A stretch of 64,000 nt of DNA from an uncultured Bacteroidota bacterium (GTDB taxonomy: Bacteria > Bacteroidota > Bacteroidia > Chitinophagales > Chitinophagaceae). The notes under the pieces are model-generated. The model made no database searches. It was not told the origin of the DNA and was given only the letters and a program-made list of their open reading frames with translations. Shown here piece by piece: positions 12,888 through 22,144 of this stretch; position 1 is the first letter of the stretch; every line of letters begins with the position of its first letter. Location: assembly GCA_903858475.1 (NCBI GenBank), contig CAIOIZ010000116.1:1-64000 (forward strand), in the 5' to 3' direction. The position numbers and the translations under genes are program-made.

Positions 12888-13382
12888 ATGGATCAATTGC
12901 ATCTTCACCTTATCATTACACACCTGCCTATCTTCGGTTCAATTTTGGGAGCTTTTGTACTGGGCTATGCCCTCCTAACAAAATCTCATCACACAAAAAA
13001 AGCTGCTTATTTTTTAACCCTATTTTCAAGTTTAGGAGCTTGTGTTTCCTACGCAACTGGTGAAGCTGCAGAAGAAGCTGTAGAAAAAATTCCTGGTGTT
13101 GCAGAAAGCCTTATTGGTCAGCATGAATCTGCTGCCGTCTATGCCTTATTTGCTTTAATTGGATTAGGACTATTAGCTTTAATAGGCCTTGGGCTTTCGT
13201 ACAGCAAAAGCAAGTATTCGAAGTCAGTAGCAACCATTACCCTATTGGTTTCTTTGGTTAGTTTTGGACTAGTTGCCTGGACAGGATACCTAGGGGGTAA
13301 AATTCGACATACGGAAATTAACCCTGGGAACCTCAATAGCCCTAGTAATAACCATGAAAAGGAAGAAAAAGAGAGCGAATAA
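12888..13382 (+). CDS. Four-TM membrane protein, DUF2231-like
   Basis: LHLHLIITHLPIFGSILG, GEAAEEAVE...IGQHESAA, WTGYLGGKIRHTE. Confidence 0.55.
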   Translation: MDQLHLHLIITHLPIFGSILGAFVLGYALLTKSHHTKKAAYFLTLFSSLGACVSYATGEAAEEAVEKIPGVAESLIGQHESAAVYALFALIGLGLLALIGLGLSYSKSKYSKSVATITLLVSLVSFGLVAWTGYLGGKIRHTEINPGNLNSPSNNHEKEEKESE

Positions 13383-13503
13383 TATTGCTTGAAAAATTCT
13401 TATAATTTTTACACACTCCTACTCACCCCCTGTTCACTATAGTGGACTGTTTCAAATAGAAATCACCTAAATAGCAGTGGCAAATTTATAATTTAACAAA
13501 TGC

Positions 13504-13519
13504 ACTGACCTAAATCAGT
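13504..13519. promoter_or_regulatory. Candidate Crp/Fnr-type operator ACTGA-CCTAAA-TCAGT
   Basis: Perfect 5-bp inverted repeat with TGA-N6-TCA spacing 44 bp upstream of the GTG start at 13563. Confidence 0.35.
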
Positions 13520-13550
13520 ACATTTTATTATGTTTACTCGAAATAGCCAT

Positions 13551-13558
13551 TAACTTTG
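13551..13558 (+). promoter_or_regulatory. Bacteroidota -7 box TAACTTTG
   Basis: TAnnTTTG match 4 nt before the GTG start at 13563. Confidence 0.45.
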
Positions 13559-13562
13559 TACA

Positions 13563-13946
13563 GTGAAAAAGGGTTTACTGATATTAGTATTATGCTGTTA
13601 CGCCTTGGCTTCTTTTGGCGTTAGCCTTAACTATTTTTATTGTTGTGGTAAATTAAAATCTGTTTCCCTTACTCCTACTACCAAAAAACAAAAATGTTGC
13701 AAAACAATGGCCAAAAAAGGCTGTTGTAATAATAAGACCATTACCTATAACTTATCGATCGATCAAAAGGACCATAGCCAGATGGCTTATCATTTTGAAT
13801 CGCCGATGAGCAACCTTGATTTACCAGATCAACTCTATAATTTACCTTCTTCGTCTACTATAATTTCGAAAAATAGTATTGACAAAAGACCACCCCCAAA
13901 TACCGCAATTGACCGAAGTGTACTTTATTGCGTTTTCAGAATTTGA
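13563..13946 (+). CDS. HYC_CC_PP-family-like Cys-rich secreted protein
   Basis: GTG start; signal peptide; FYCCGK, KCCKTMAKKGCCNNK, RPPP and C-terminal YCVFRI follow the HYC...CC...PP layout. Confidence 0.65.
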   Translation: MKKGLLILVLCCYALASFGVSLNYFYCCGKLKSVSLTPTTKKQKCCKTMAKKGCCNNKTITYNLSIDQKDHSQMAYHFESPMSNLDLPDQLYNLPSSSTIISKNSIDKRPPPNTAIDRSVLYCVFRI

Positions 13947-14019
13947 TAATTTACCATCTTAGCTTTTTTGCCGACAAGTACGGCTACCATCATTTAATTA
14001 TCAAATAAAATATTATAAA

Positions 14020-14385
14020 ATGAAAACGTTTAAAACAATTATCAGCAGCATTATTGCCATTTGCTTCTTTACCAATGTACAAGCTCAAACAGGCACTACC
14101 GATTCTATCAAAGTATATGGAGAATGCGGCATGTGTAAAAGTCGAATTGAAAAAACTGCTTTAAAAGTAGAAGGCATTGCAACCGCTAATTGGAGCGAAA
14201 GCAGCAAAATGCTAACTGTTGTGTACGATTCATCAAAAACCGATTTGCTCGACAATTTGCAAAAGAAAATTGCAGCTGTAGGGCATGACACGGAAAAATA
14301 TACTGCACCTGATAAAGTGTACAATAAATTACCCGGCTGCTGTCATTACGATAGAAAAGTAGTACCTACTCCAATTAAAGACTAA
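14020..14385 (+). CDS. Periplasmic heavy-metal-associated (HMA) domain protein
   Basis: Signal peptide; YGECGMCKSRIEKTALKVEGI (CxxC HMA), AVGHDTEKY, LPGCCHYDRK tail. Confidence 0.82.
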   Translation: MKTFKTIISSIIAICFFTNVQAQTGTTDSIKVYGECGMCKSRIEKTALKVEGIATANWSESSKMLTVVYDSSKTDLLDNLQKKIAAVGHDTEKYTAPDKVYNKLPGCCHYDRKVVPTPIKD

Positions 14386-14450
14386 ACAGTATCACTCACA
14401 TTCCTGCAATGATGTCTCTGATATCATTGCAGGAATTCAATTCATTCGCA

Positions 14451-17024
14451 ATGAAAAAATATATTGTGATGCTGCTTTGTGCTGTCATCAACCTTTCGGC
14501 CATTGCACAAAAGAAAAATAACAAGACCGAAACATTTAAAGTTTGGGGTAATTGTGAGCAATGCAAAACAAGAATAGAAGCTACCCTTTCCAATATAGGT
14601 ACCTATAAAGCTAAATGGAGTATTGCTAGTAAAATGCTGACTGTTTCATACGATAGCCTTAAACTAAATACCAGCTTAATTAAAAAACAATTGGCACTAG
14701 TAGGGCATGACAACGATGCATTTCAAACAGACGAAACTACCTATCAGCAATTGCCCGCCTGCTGCCATTACAAAAGATATCAAAGATCGGCAGCTACTAT
14801 TGGCAAGGATAGTCTTGGCAGGGACCAATTAGAAGAAGCGGACCCAATGGCAATGATAACAGGCATTGTATTGGAAGAAAACAAAAAGGGGAAATTTTTC
14901 CCCCTCAGTGGTGCTACTATTCGTGCAATTCATTCAAAAGAAACGGCCAGGTCGGATAGCAATGGTGTATTTCGACTAAGAACAATGTTGCCAGATGCCA
15001 TGATTGTAAGTTATGTTGGGTTTACTGCAGACACGATTAATATCAGTAATGCTGCCGAAATAAAAGTGATTTTAAAAAACGCTTCTTCCAATACTTTAAA
15101 AGAAGTGATTTTGCAAGGCAGGGCAGTATCCACCTATGTATCTTCCATCAGCACTTTGAATACCTTAACCATCAGCTCCAGAGAATTAGTAAAAGCAGCC
15201 TGTTGTAACCTCAGTGAAAGTTTCGAAACCAGTCCTTCAGTAGATGTGAGTTATGCCGATGCCGTAACGGGTATAAAACAAATTCAACTACTTGGACTAT
15301 CCGGAAATTATACTCAATTATTAACAGAGAATACCCCCGAAATCAGAGGACTGGCAGGAAGTTTTGGCCTTACATTTATCCCTGGTCCATGGATGGAAGG
15401 AATACAAGTAACCAAGGGGGTGGGCTCAATCGTGAATGGATATGAAAGTATCGCTGGTCAAATTAATATTGAAGAGAAAAAACCTGACAAAGCGGAACAA
15501 TTATTTATCAATGGCTATGTGAATGATATGGGAAGATTGGAAACAAGTATTGATTTTGCTAAAAAAATAAATAACCAATGGAGTACTGGATTATTAACGC
15601 ATGTGAATGGAGTCAGCAACAAAATAGATGATAATAAAGATGGCTTCATGGATATTCCCACTGGTCGTCAATACAATTTTATCAATCGTTGGAAATACAT
15701 GGATTCCAAAGGCATCATTGCACAGATAGCTATTAAATATTTGAATGATCAACGACAAGCAGGTGAAATGAAATTCAATCCGAGCATCGACAAATTCACT
15801 ACCAATAAATACGGAGCTGGTATACAGGTAGAACAAATGGGCATCACTGCAAAACTGGGTTATGTATTTCCTAATTCAAAATATAAAAGCATTGGCTTCA
15901 TCGTTGCTGCCAATCAATACAAGAATGATTCTTATTATGGCCTAACCGCCTATACCGGTAAACAAGCGACCCTATATGGGAACCTTATTTATCAATCGAT
16001 CATTGGCAGCACTGCACATAAATTTCGTACTGGCATGAGTTTTACCAATGAAAATTTTACAGAGCATTTTAATGCAGCCTTGTACAAGAGAAAAGAAATA
16101 GTGCCTGGTGCATTTTTCGAATATACATATACGGCAGCAAAGAACTTTAGTGCTATTGCAGGGTTAAGAGTAGACCACCACAATCAATATGGCTGGATTT
16201 TTACACCGCGCGTACATCTTAAATACGATATCAGCACGACTACCAATCTTCGTTTTTCAGCAGGATCGGGTTTTCGGTATGCCAATATTTTTGCAGAAAA
16301 CAGTGGCGTATTTGTAAGCGCCAGGCAGTATTCATTGGTGCCGCCCATTAATACATATGGGTACGGGTTAGATCCTGAAAAGGCTTGGAATTATGGTTTT
16401 AATTTAATTCATCATTTTAAAATAAACCAACATGCAGGCAGTATCAGCTTCGATGCGTACAGTACCCGCTTTCAACAACAAACAGTAGTTGACTTGGATA
16501 ACAATCCACAAAAAATTCTTTTTTATAATTTAAAAGGAAGGTCCTATTCCAATAGTTTGCAGGCGGAATTAAACTATGAAATCATCAAAAGGCTCGACAT
16601 TCGATTGGCTTATCGCTGGTTGGATGTAGTTACCAATTATATGGGTACCGAAAGAGAAAAGCCCTTGGTGGCCCGTAATCGAGCATTTGTAAACCTTGCT
16701 TACGAAACTGGCAATCACTGGAAATTTGATTATACCCAGCAATGGTTTAGCAGAAAAAGACTACCCATTACGACTGGAAATCCAATTGGAAAACAATTGA
16801 GCACTTACGCTCCCGCATACACGCAAATTAGTGCGCAGGTGTCTAAGTTATTTGGTAAACACTTCGAACTATACGTAGGATCAGAAAATATTGGCAATTT
16901 TACACAAGCGCAATTATTTATTGATGGCAATACGCCCTTTAGTCCCTATTTCGATGGATCGATGATTTGGGGCCCCGTTAATGGACGGGTATTGTATACC
17001 GGATTTCGATTTAAAATAAAATAA
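14451..17024 (+). CDS. TonB-dependent receptor with N-terminal HMA domain and CarboxypepD_reg-like domain
   Basis: Start MKKYIVMLLCAVINLSAIAQ preferred over 14409; WGNCEQCKTRIEATL...LPACCHYKR HMA; ITGIVLEENKKGKFFPLSGATIRA; plug and beta-barrel ending in FRFKIK. Confidence 0.85.
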   Translation: MKKYIVMLLCAVINLSAIAQKKNNKTETFKVWGNCEQCKTRIEATLSNIGTYKAKWSIASKMLTVSYDSLKLNTSLIKKQLALVGHDNDAFQTDETTYQQLPACCHYKRYQRSAATIGKDSLGRDQLEEADPMAMITGIVLEENKKGKFFPLSGATIRAIHSKETARSDSNGVFRLRTMLPDAMIVSYVGFTADTINISNAAEIKVILKNASSNTLKEVILQGRAVSTYVSSISTLNTLTISSRELVKAACCNLSESFETSPSVDVSYADAVTGIKQIQLLGLSGNYTQLLTENTPEIRGLAGSFGLTFIPGPWMEGIQVTKGVGSIVNGYESIAGQINIEEKKPDKAEQLFINGYVNDMGRLETSIDFAKKINNQWSTGLLTHVNGVSNKIDDNKDGFMDIPTGRQYNFINRWKYMDSKGIIAQIAIKYLNDQRQAGEMKFNPSIDKFTTNKYGAGIQVEQMGITAKLGYVFPNSKYKSIGFIVAANQYKNDSYYGLTAYTGKQATLYGNLIYQSIIGSTAHKFRTGMSFTNENFTEHFNAALYKRKEIVPGAFFEYTYTAAKNFSAIAGLRVDHHNQYGWIFTPRVHLKYDISTTTNLRFSAGSGFRYANIFAENSGVFVSARQYSLVPPINTYGYGLDPEKAWNYGFNLIHHFKINQHAGSISFDAYSTRFQQQTVVDLDNNPQKILFYNLKGRSYSNSLQAELNYEIIKRLDIRLAYRWLDVVTNYMGTEREKPLVARNRAFVNLAYETGNHWKFDYTQQWFSRKRLPITTGNPIGKQLSTYAPAYTQISAQVSKLFGKHFELYVGSENIGNFTQAQLFIDGNTPFSPYFDGSMIWGPVNGRVLYTGFRFKIK

Positions 17025-17112
17025 TCGTACATACCACGGTGGCAGTACCCATCCTGCCACCATTTATTTCCGGAATATTTTTAAATAAGCAGCTCACTTA
17101 CGGGAGAAATGA

Positions 17113-17120
17113 TAGATTTG
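17113..17120 (+). promoter_or_regulatory. Bacteroidota -7 box TAGATTTG
   Basis: TAnnTTTG match 4 nt before ATG at 17125. Confidence 0.45.
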
Positions 17121-17124
17121 TAAT

Positions 17125-18000
17125 ATGTATAATCATACATTTTATTTAAGTGAAGCAGCATTAAATGCTTTTAAGCAAGATGGCTTCTTACAAATTCCGA
17201 CTGGCATCCCCAACACTATGCTGCAAGGGCTTCGTGCACTTTTTGACGAACTGATGAATGATTCGACTAATCGTGACAAAGCTACCAATACAGTCAATGG
17301 CAGAACCTATATAACCAATTTAGAAAAACTATGCAGTAAGGGTAATTTATCCTGTTTGGAATTACTGGGTGCTCCCTATATATTGGGATTAGCCGAATCT
17401 ATCTGTGGCAATGATTTTTTTCTCATTCAAGAATTTGCTGTCATCAAAATGCTGGGTGATAACCTGCCCGTATTATGGCACCAAGATATGTTGCACCAAA
17501 GAACCGGAAATTGCTTTACCATGGGTATTTACCTCGATGATGCACCAGTAGATGATGGTGCCTTATTGGTGGTACCAGGCAGTCATGCCAATGGCAAATC
17601 TATTTGCGAATCCAAAAACGATCCTACTATTGCTGTGCCGATGAAGGCAGGGGACATCTTGTTGCACGACATGATGCTAGCCCATAGCTCAGGACCTATG
17701 CATACCCTACCCATCAGAAGAGTGATATATTTTGAATTTCTATCGGTAAGCCATGTACGAAATGAAAAACTTTATACAGAAAATTTACTTCATCAAAGAT
17801 GTTCACTAATGCCAGTGGCCATTGATCATTATAAGCAGTTACACCCAGCTGAAAATACATTTGAATGGAAATCGCCAATGGGGGAAGAGGCCCTAACTTA
17901 TCCAAGTCAGGCGGTAGCGTTGCAACAGATTTACGAGCAGGAAATACATGCCATTCCTTCTACCTATTGTTTTGAAGGATTACATTCAACCATCGTTTAA
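17125..18000 (+). CDS. Phytanoyl-CoA dioxygenase (PhyH) family protein
   Basis: FKQDGFLQIPTGIP, LWHQDMLHQ (HxD), GIYLDDAPVDDGALLVVPGSH, KAGDILLHDMMLAHSSGPM. Confidence 0.82.
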   Translation: MYNHTFYLSEAALNAFKQDGFLQIPTGIPNTMLQGLRALFDELMNDSTNRDKATNTVNGRTYITNLEKLCSKGNLSCLELLGAPYILGLAESICGNDFFLIQEFAVIKMLGDNLPVLWHQDMLHQRTGNCFTMGIYLDDAPVDDGALLVVPGSHANGKSICESKNDPTIAVPMKAGDILLHDMMLAHSSGPMHTLPIRRVIYFEFLSVSHVRNEKLYTENLLHQRCSLMPVAIDHYKQLHPAENTFEWKSPMGEEALTYPSQAVALQQIYEQEIHAIPSTYCFEGLHSTIV

Positions 18001-18013
18001 AAATGAATGCCCC

Positions 18014-18502
18014 ATGCAGCAAGTTCTTATTAGAAATATAGAAAAACAAGACAACCCTATAATTGCAAAAATGATCAGAACTACTTTAGAAGAATTTAAT
18101 GCCAATCATCCGGGCACCGTTTATTTTGATGCAAGTACAGATGCCTTATATGAATTGTTTCAAACGGATAAATCCAATTACCAAGTAGCGCTGCTAAATG
18201 GAGAATTAGTGGGTGGAGGAGGTATCTTTCCAACAGCGGGTTTACCGCCAGATACCTGCGAATTGGTGAAGATGTATTTGCATCAAAATGCTAGAGGCAC
18301 AGGCATTGGAAAAATATTAATTGAAAAAGCCATTGCATCAGCAAAAGCGATGGGTTTTAAAAAAATATACCTCGAAACCATGCCTGAATTAAAATTGGCT
18401 TTGAATATTTATGCCAAATTCGGATTCACCTACCTAACAGCACCTATGGGCAATAGTGGACATGGTGGCTGTACACTTTGGATGATGAAAAATATTGAAT
18501 AA
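18014..18502 (+). CDS. GNAT-family N-acetyltransferase
   Basis: Start MQQVLIRNIEKQD preferred; CELVKMYLHQNARGTGIGKILIEKAI and YAKFGFTYL. Confidence 0.82.
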   Translation: MQQVLIRNIEKQDNPIIAKMIRTTLEEFNANHPGTVYFDASTDALYELFQTDKSNYQVALLNGELVGGGGIFPTAGLPPDTCELVKMYLHQNARGTGIGKILIEKAIASAKAMGFKKIYLETMPELKLALNIYAKFGFTYLTAPMGNSGHGGCTLWMMKNIE

Positions 18503-18540
18503 CTATTCCAAATAGCAAAACATACTGGAACAAAACTAAA

Positions 18541-18570
18541 ATCCCCCGTTAAAAAACGAGGGATTTTATT
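18541..18570. terminator. Terminator between convergent GNAT and secA genes
   Basis: TCCCCCGTT-AAAA-AACGAGGGA hairpin followed by TTTTATT. Confidence 0.65.
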
Positions 18571-18584
18571 ATTTAATAATTTTA

Positions 18585-21500
18585 TTAAACGTCTTTGCCA
18601 TGGCATTGTTTGTATTTTTTGCCACTGCCACAGGGACAAGGCTCATTTCTACCAGGCACTTTTTCTACACGTACTGGCTCCTGTTTAATATTGCTGGGAT
18701 CATAATAATCATTTTCATTCGCAGCATAATCCTGTCCGGTAGCATCTATTTGCGATTTATTAGCAGCCATCTTACTCATATCCGTTTTCTTTTCCCTTCC
18801 CTCTTTAATCTGCCCAGCATTGGTTTGCTCCATTGGAATTTGTGCATGACAAAGGAAACTTACAATATCCTTATTCACCTGATCATCCATTTGTTTGAAA
18901 GCTGTAAAGGCTTCAATTTTATAAATCACCAATGGATCTTTTTGTTCGTAACCAGCTGTCTGTACACTCTGACGTAAATCATCCATCGCCCTCAAATGTT
19001 CTTTCCATGCTTCATCAATCAGGGCAAGTGTAATACTTCTTTCCAACGCATTATTGAGTTCTTGTCCTTCTGTAGCAATGTACTTATCTAAATTGGTCAA
19101 TGCTTGTATAGCACGTTTATTATCGGTAAAAGGAACCACTACATTTTCAATATGGTTGCCCTGTTCTTTCCGGATATTTTTAATAACAGGCAAGGTTTGT
19201 TTAACCATTACGCCTGTCTTGCGATGGTATTCTGCAATGGCTTCATTGTACAAACGCTCCGACAAAGTATTCAAGTCTCCTTTATCTAATGCTTCTTGAT
19301 CAATAGCAGTATCAATACCAAAATGCATGATACAAGCCAATTTGAAACCTTCATGATCATTGGCTTCTTTGAAAGAATTGATCAATCCTTCTGCTACGGA
19401 ATAGAATGCATTGTCTAAATCCAGCGCCAACCTTTCTCCAAATAAAGCATGATTTCTTTTACCATACACCACCGTGCGCTGCTTATTCATCACGTCATCA
19501 TATTCGAGTAGGCGTTTACGTATGCCAAAGTTATTTTCTTCTACTTTTTTCTGAGCCCTTTCAATGCTCTTCGTAATCATGCTGTGCTGAATAACTTCTC
19601 CTTCCTTATAACCCATTCTATCCATCAGCGAGGCTATTCTTTCTGAACCGAACATGCGCATCAAATCATCTTCCAATGCCACAAAAAACTGAGAAGATCC
19701 AGGATCACCTTGACGACCAGCACGACCTCTTAACTGCCTATCTACCCTTCTACTCTCATGCCTTTCGGTACCAATGATGGCCAAACCGCCGGCATCTTTC
19801 ACACCCGCCCCCAATTTAATATCCGTTCCCCTACCAGCCATATTCGTTGCAATGGTAACAGCACCAGCCAAACCAGCTTCTGCCACTACCTGAGCTTCCC
19901 GAGCATGTTGTTTTGCATTCAATACATTATGCGGAATGTTTTTCTGCTTCAACATTCTTGAAATCAATTCACTCACTTCCACAGAAGTAGTCCCCACCAA
20001 GCAAGGGCGACCTGCCACACGCAATCTTTCAATCTCTTCAATAACAGCTTTGTATTTTTCACGCTTAGTTTTATACACCAGATCCTGTTCATCTTTACGA
20101 ATGGCTTTTACATTCGTAGGAATAGTAACTACATCTAGTTTATAAATACTCCACAACTCAGCTGCTTCTGTTTCTGCAGTACCAGTCATACCCGCCAACT
20201 TGTGATACATCCTGAAATAATTCTGCAAAGTAACCGTAGCATAGGTTTGTGTGCTGGCTTCAATGGTAACATTTTCTTTCGCTTCCAATGCCTGGTGCAA
20301 ACCATCCGAATACCTTCTGCCTTCCATGATACGACCAGTTTGCTCATCCACAATCTTTACGGCTCCTTCGATGATCACATATTCTACATCTTTATCAAAT
20401 AATGTATAGGCTTTCAACAATTGTTGAACGGTATGAATCCTATCTGCTTTCAGCGAATATTCATTTAAAAGCCCTTCTTTCTTTTGTAATTTTTCCTCTA
20501 CGCTCAAATCAGATTTTTCAATATCCGATAATTTGGTAGCGATATCAGGCAGGATAAAAAATTCGGTATCCTCTCCACTTTTGGTAATTAGCTGGATACC
20601 CTTATCCGTTAGTTCAACTGAATTGTTTTTTTCATCGATGGTGAAATACAATTCCTCATCCACTTTAGGCATTTCCTTTTGCTGATCAGCCAAATAGTAA
20701 TTTTCACTTTTCTGTAATTTCACTCTCATGCCTGATTCACTCAAGAACTTAATCAAGGCTCCACTCTTAGGCAATCCACGATGTGCCCGCATCAAAGCAA
20801 GTCCAGCATCTTTGGGATCATCATTTCCTTCGCCAATTTTTTTCTTCGCTTCTATTAAAAAGGCATTGGTCGCTTTCCGTTGTGCCTCTACAATTTTTTC
20901 TATCCTTGGTTTCAAGTCGAAAAACTGTTGCGTATTATCACTGTGTCCAACAGGACCACTTATGATCAAAGGCGTACGGGCATCATCAATCAATACGCTA
21001 TCCACCTCATCCACCATCGCAAAATGGTGTTTGCGTTGCACCATTTCATCAGGACTATGCACCATATTATCTCTTAGATAATCGAAACCAAATTCATTAT
21101 TGGTACCATAAGTAATATCTGCATTGTATGCCTTGCGTCTTGCATCTGTATTGGGTTCATGTTTATCAATACAATCCACCGTTAATCCCAGCCATTCAAA
21201 CAAAGTACCATTCCACTCACTATCCCTTTTTGCCAGATAGTCATTCACTGTTACAATGTGAACACCTTTTCCTGCCAATGCATTCAAATAGGCAGGCAAT
21301 GTAGACACAAGGGTTTTACCTTCCCCTGTAGCCATCTCTGCAATTTTACCGCTGTGCAATACCGCACCACCAATCAACTGCACATCATAATGCACCATGT
21401 TCCAGGTGACCAATCCGCCAGCAGCCGTCCAGGTATTTTTAAAAATACTCTTATCCCCAACTATACTTATAAATGATTTTTTGGTAGCCAAATCCCGATC

Positions 21501-21908
21501 TAGTTCGGTAGCAGTACTTTCCAATTCAGTATTTTCTTTAAAACGCCTGCTGGTTTCTTTCACCACCGCAAAGGCTTCGGGTAATATCTCTTGCAAGACC
21601 TCCTCAATTTTCTTATTCTTTTCTTTTTGCAATTCATCTACTTCCTTGTAAATATTATCGCGACCATTGATGTCTTCAATAGGCAAGTCTTCCGCTGATT
21701 GCTTTTTATTGTCTATTTCAGCATCAATACCAGCAAGATAGTCCTTGATACGTTGTTTAAATTCCTGCGTTTTGCTCCTCAATTCATCGTTGGACAAAGG
21801 TTGATATTGCGCAAAAAATTGGTTGATTTTTTCTACTTGTGGAGCAATTTTCTTTACGTCTTTCTCGCTTTTATTACCTCCAAAAAGCTTTGATAACATG
21901 CCAATCAT
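18585..21908 (-). CDS. secA: Preprotein translocase ATPase SecA
   Basis: 1107 aa; MATGEGKTLVSTLPAYLNAL, NMAGRGTDIKL, RQLRGRAGRQGDPGSSQF, C-terminal NEPCPCGSGKKYKQCHG zinc motif. Confidence 0.97.
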   Translation of the reverse strand: MIGMLSKLFGGNKSEKDVKKIAPQVEKINQFFAQYQPLSNDELRSKTQEFKQRIKDYLAGIDAEIDNKKQSAEDLPIEDINGRDNIYKEVDELQKEKNKKIEEVLQEILPEAFAVVKETSRRFKENTELESTATELDRDLATKKSFISIVGDKSIFKNTWTAAGGLVTWNMVHYDVQLIGGAVLHSGKIAEMATGEGKTLVSTLPAYLNALAGKGVHIVTVNDYLAKRDSEWNGTLFEWLGLTVDCIDKHEPNTDARRKAYNADITYGTNNEFGFDYLRDNMVHSPDEMVQRKHHFAMVDEVDSVLIDDARTPLIISGPVGHSDNTQQFFDLKPRIEKIVEAQRKATNAFLIEAKKKIGEGNDDPKDAGLALMRAHRGLPKSGALIKFLSESGMRVKLQKSENYYLADQQKEMPKVDEELYFTIDEKNNSVELTDKGIQLITKSGEDTEFFILPDIATKLSDIEKSDLSVEEKLQKKEGLLNEYSLKADRIHTVQQLLKAYTLFDKDVEYVIIEGAVKIVDEQTGRIMEGRRYSDGLHQALEAKENVTIEASTQTYATVTLQNYFRMYHKLAGMTGTAETEAAELWSIYKLDVVTIPTNVKAIRKDEQDLVYKTKREKYKAVIEEIERLRVAGRPCLVGTTSVEVSELISRMLKQKNIPHNVLNAKQHAREAQVVAEAGLAGAVTIATNMAGRGTDIKLGAGVKDAGGLAIIGTERHESRRVDRQLRGRAGRQGDPGSSQFFVALEDDLMRMFGSERIASLMDRMGYKEGEVIQHSMITKSIERAQKKVEENNFGIRKRLLEYDDVMNKQRTVVYGKRNHALFGERLALDLDNAFYSVAEGLINSFKEANDHEGFKLACIMHFGIDTAIDQEALDKGDLNTLSERLYNEAIAEYHRKTGVMVKQTLPVIKNIRKEQGNHIENVVVPFTDNKRAIQALTNLDKYIATEGQELNNALERSITLALIDEAWKEHLRAMDDLRQSVQTAGYEQKDPLVIYKIEAFTAFKQMDDQVNKDIVSFLCHAQIPMEQTNAGQIKEGREKKTDMSKMAANKSQIDATGQDYAANENDYYDPSNIKQEPVRVEKVPGRNEPCPCGSGKKYKQCHGKDV

Positions 21909-22144
21909 AAAATTCCGTGTTAGTGGGTATTGTGTAATAATTTATAAACCTAGATTACTTACTGTCAAAAAGGGTGCAATAATTGATTTTTAGCCAAATT
22001 GACAGGAACGCGAAGGTAAGAAATATTTATGCTAGAAGGGCCTTAAGGAGCTTATTATAGTACCAATGGAAAAAACGGCAATTTTATTGGTTTTCAATCA
22101 GCCGCCCTCTCTCAAAAAGTCATTACTGCATGAATCCAATAGCA

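Noticed and set aside
18600-21893. Numerous plus-strand ORFs of 60-125 aa inside the secA locus
   Set aside because: All lie antisense to the strongly supported 1107-aa SecA coding sequence and have no recognisable motifs.
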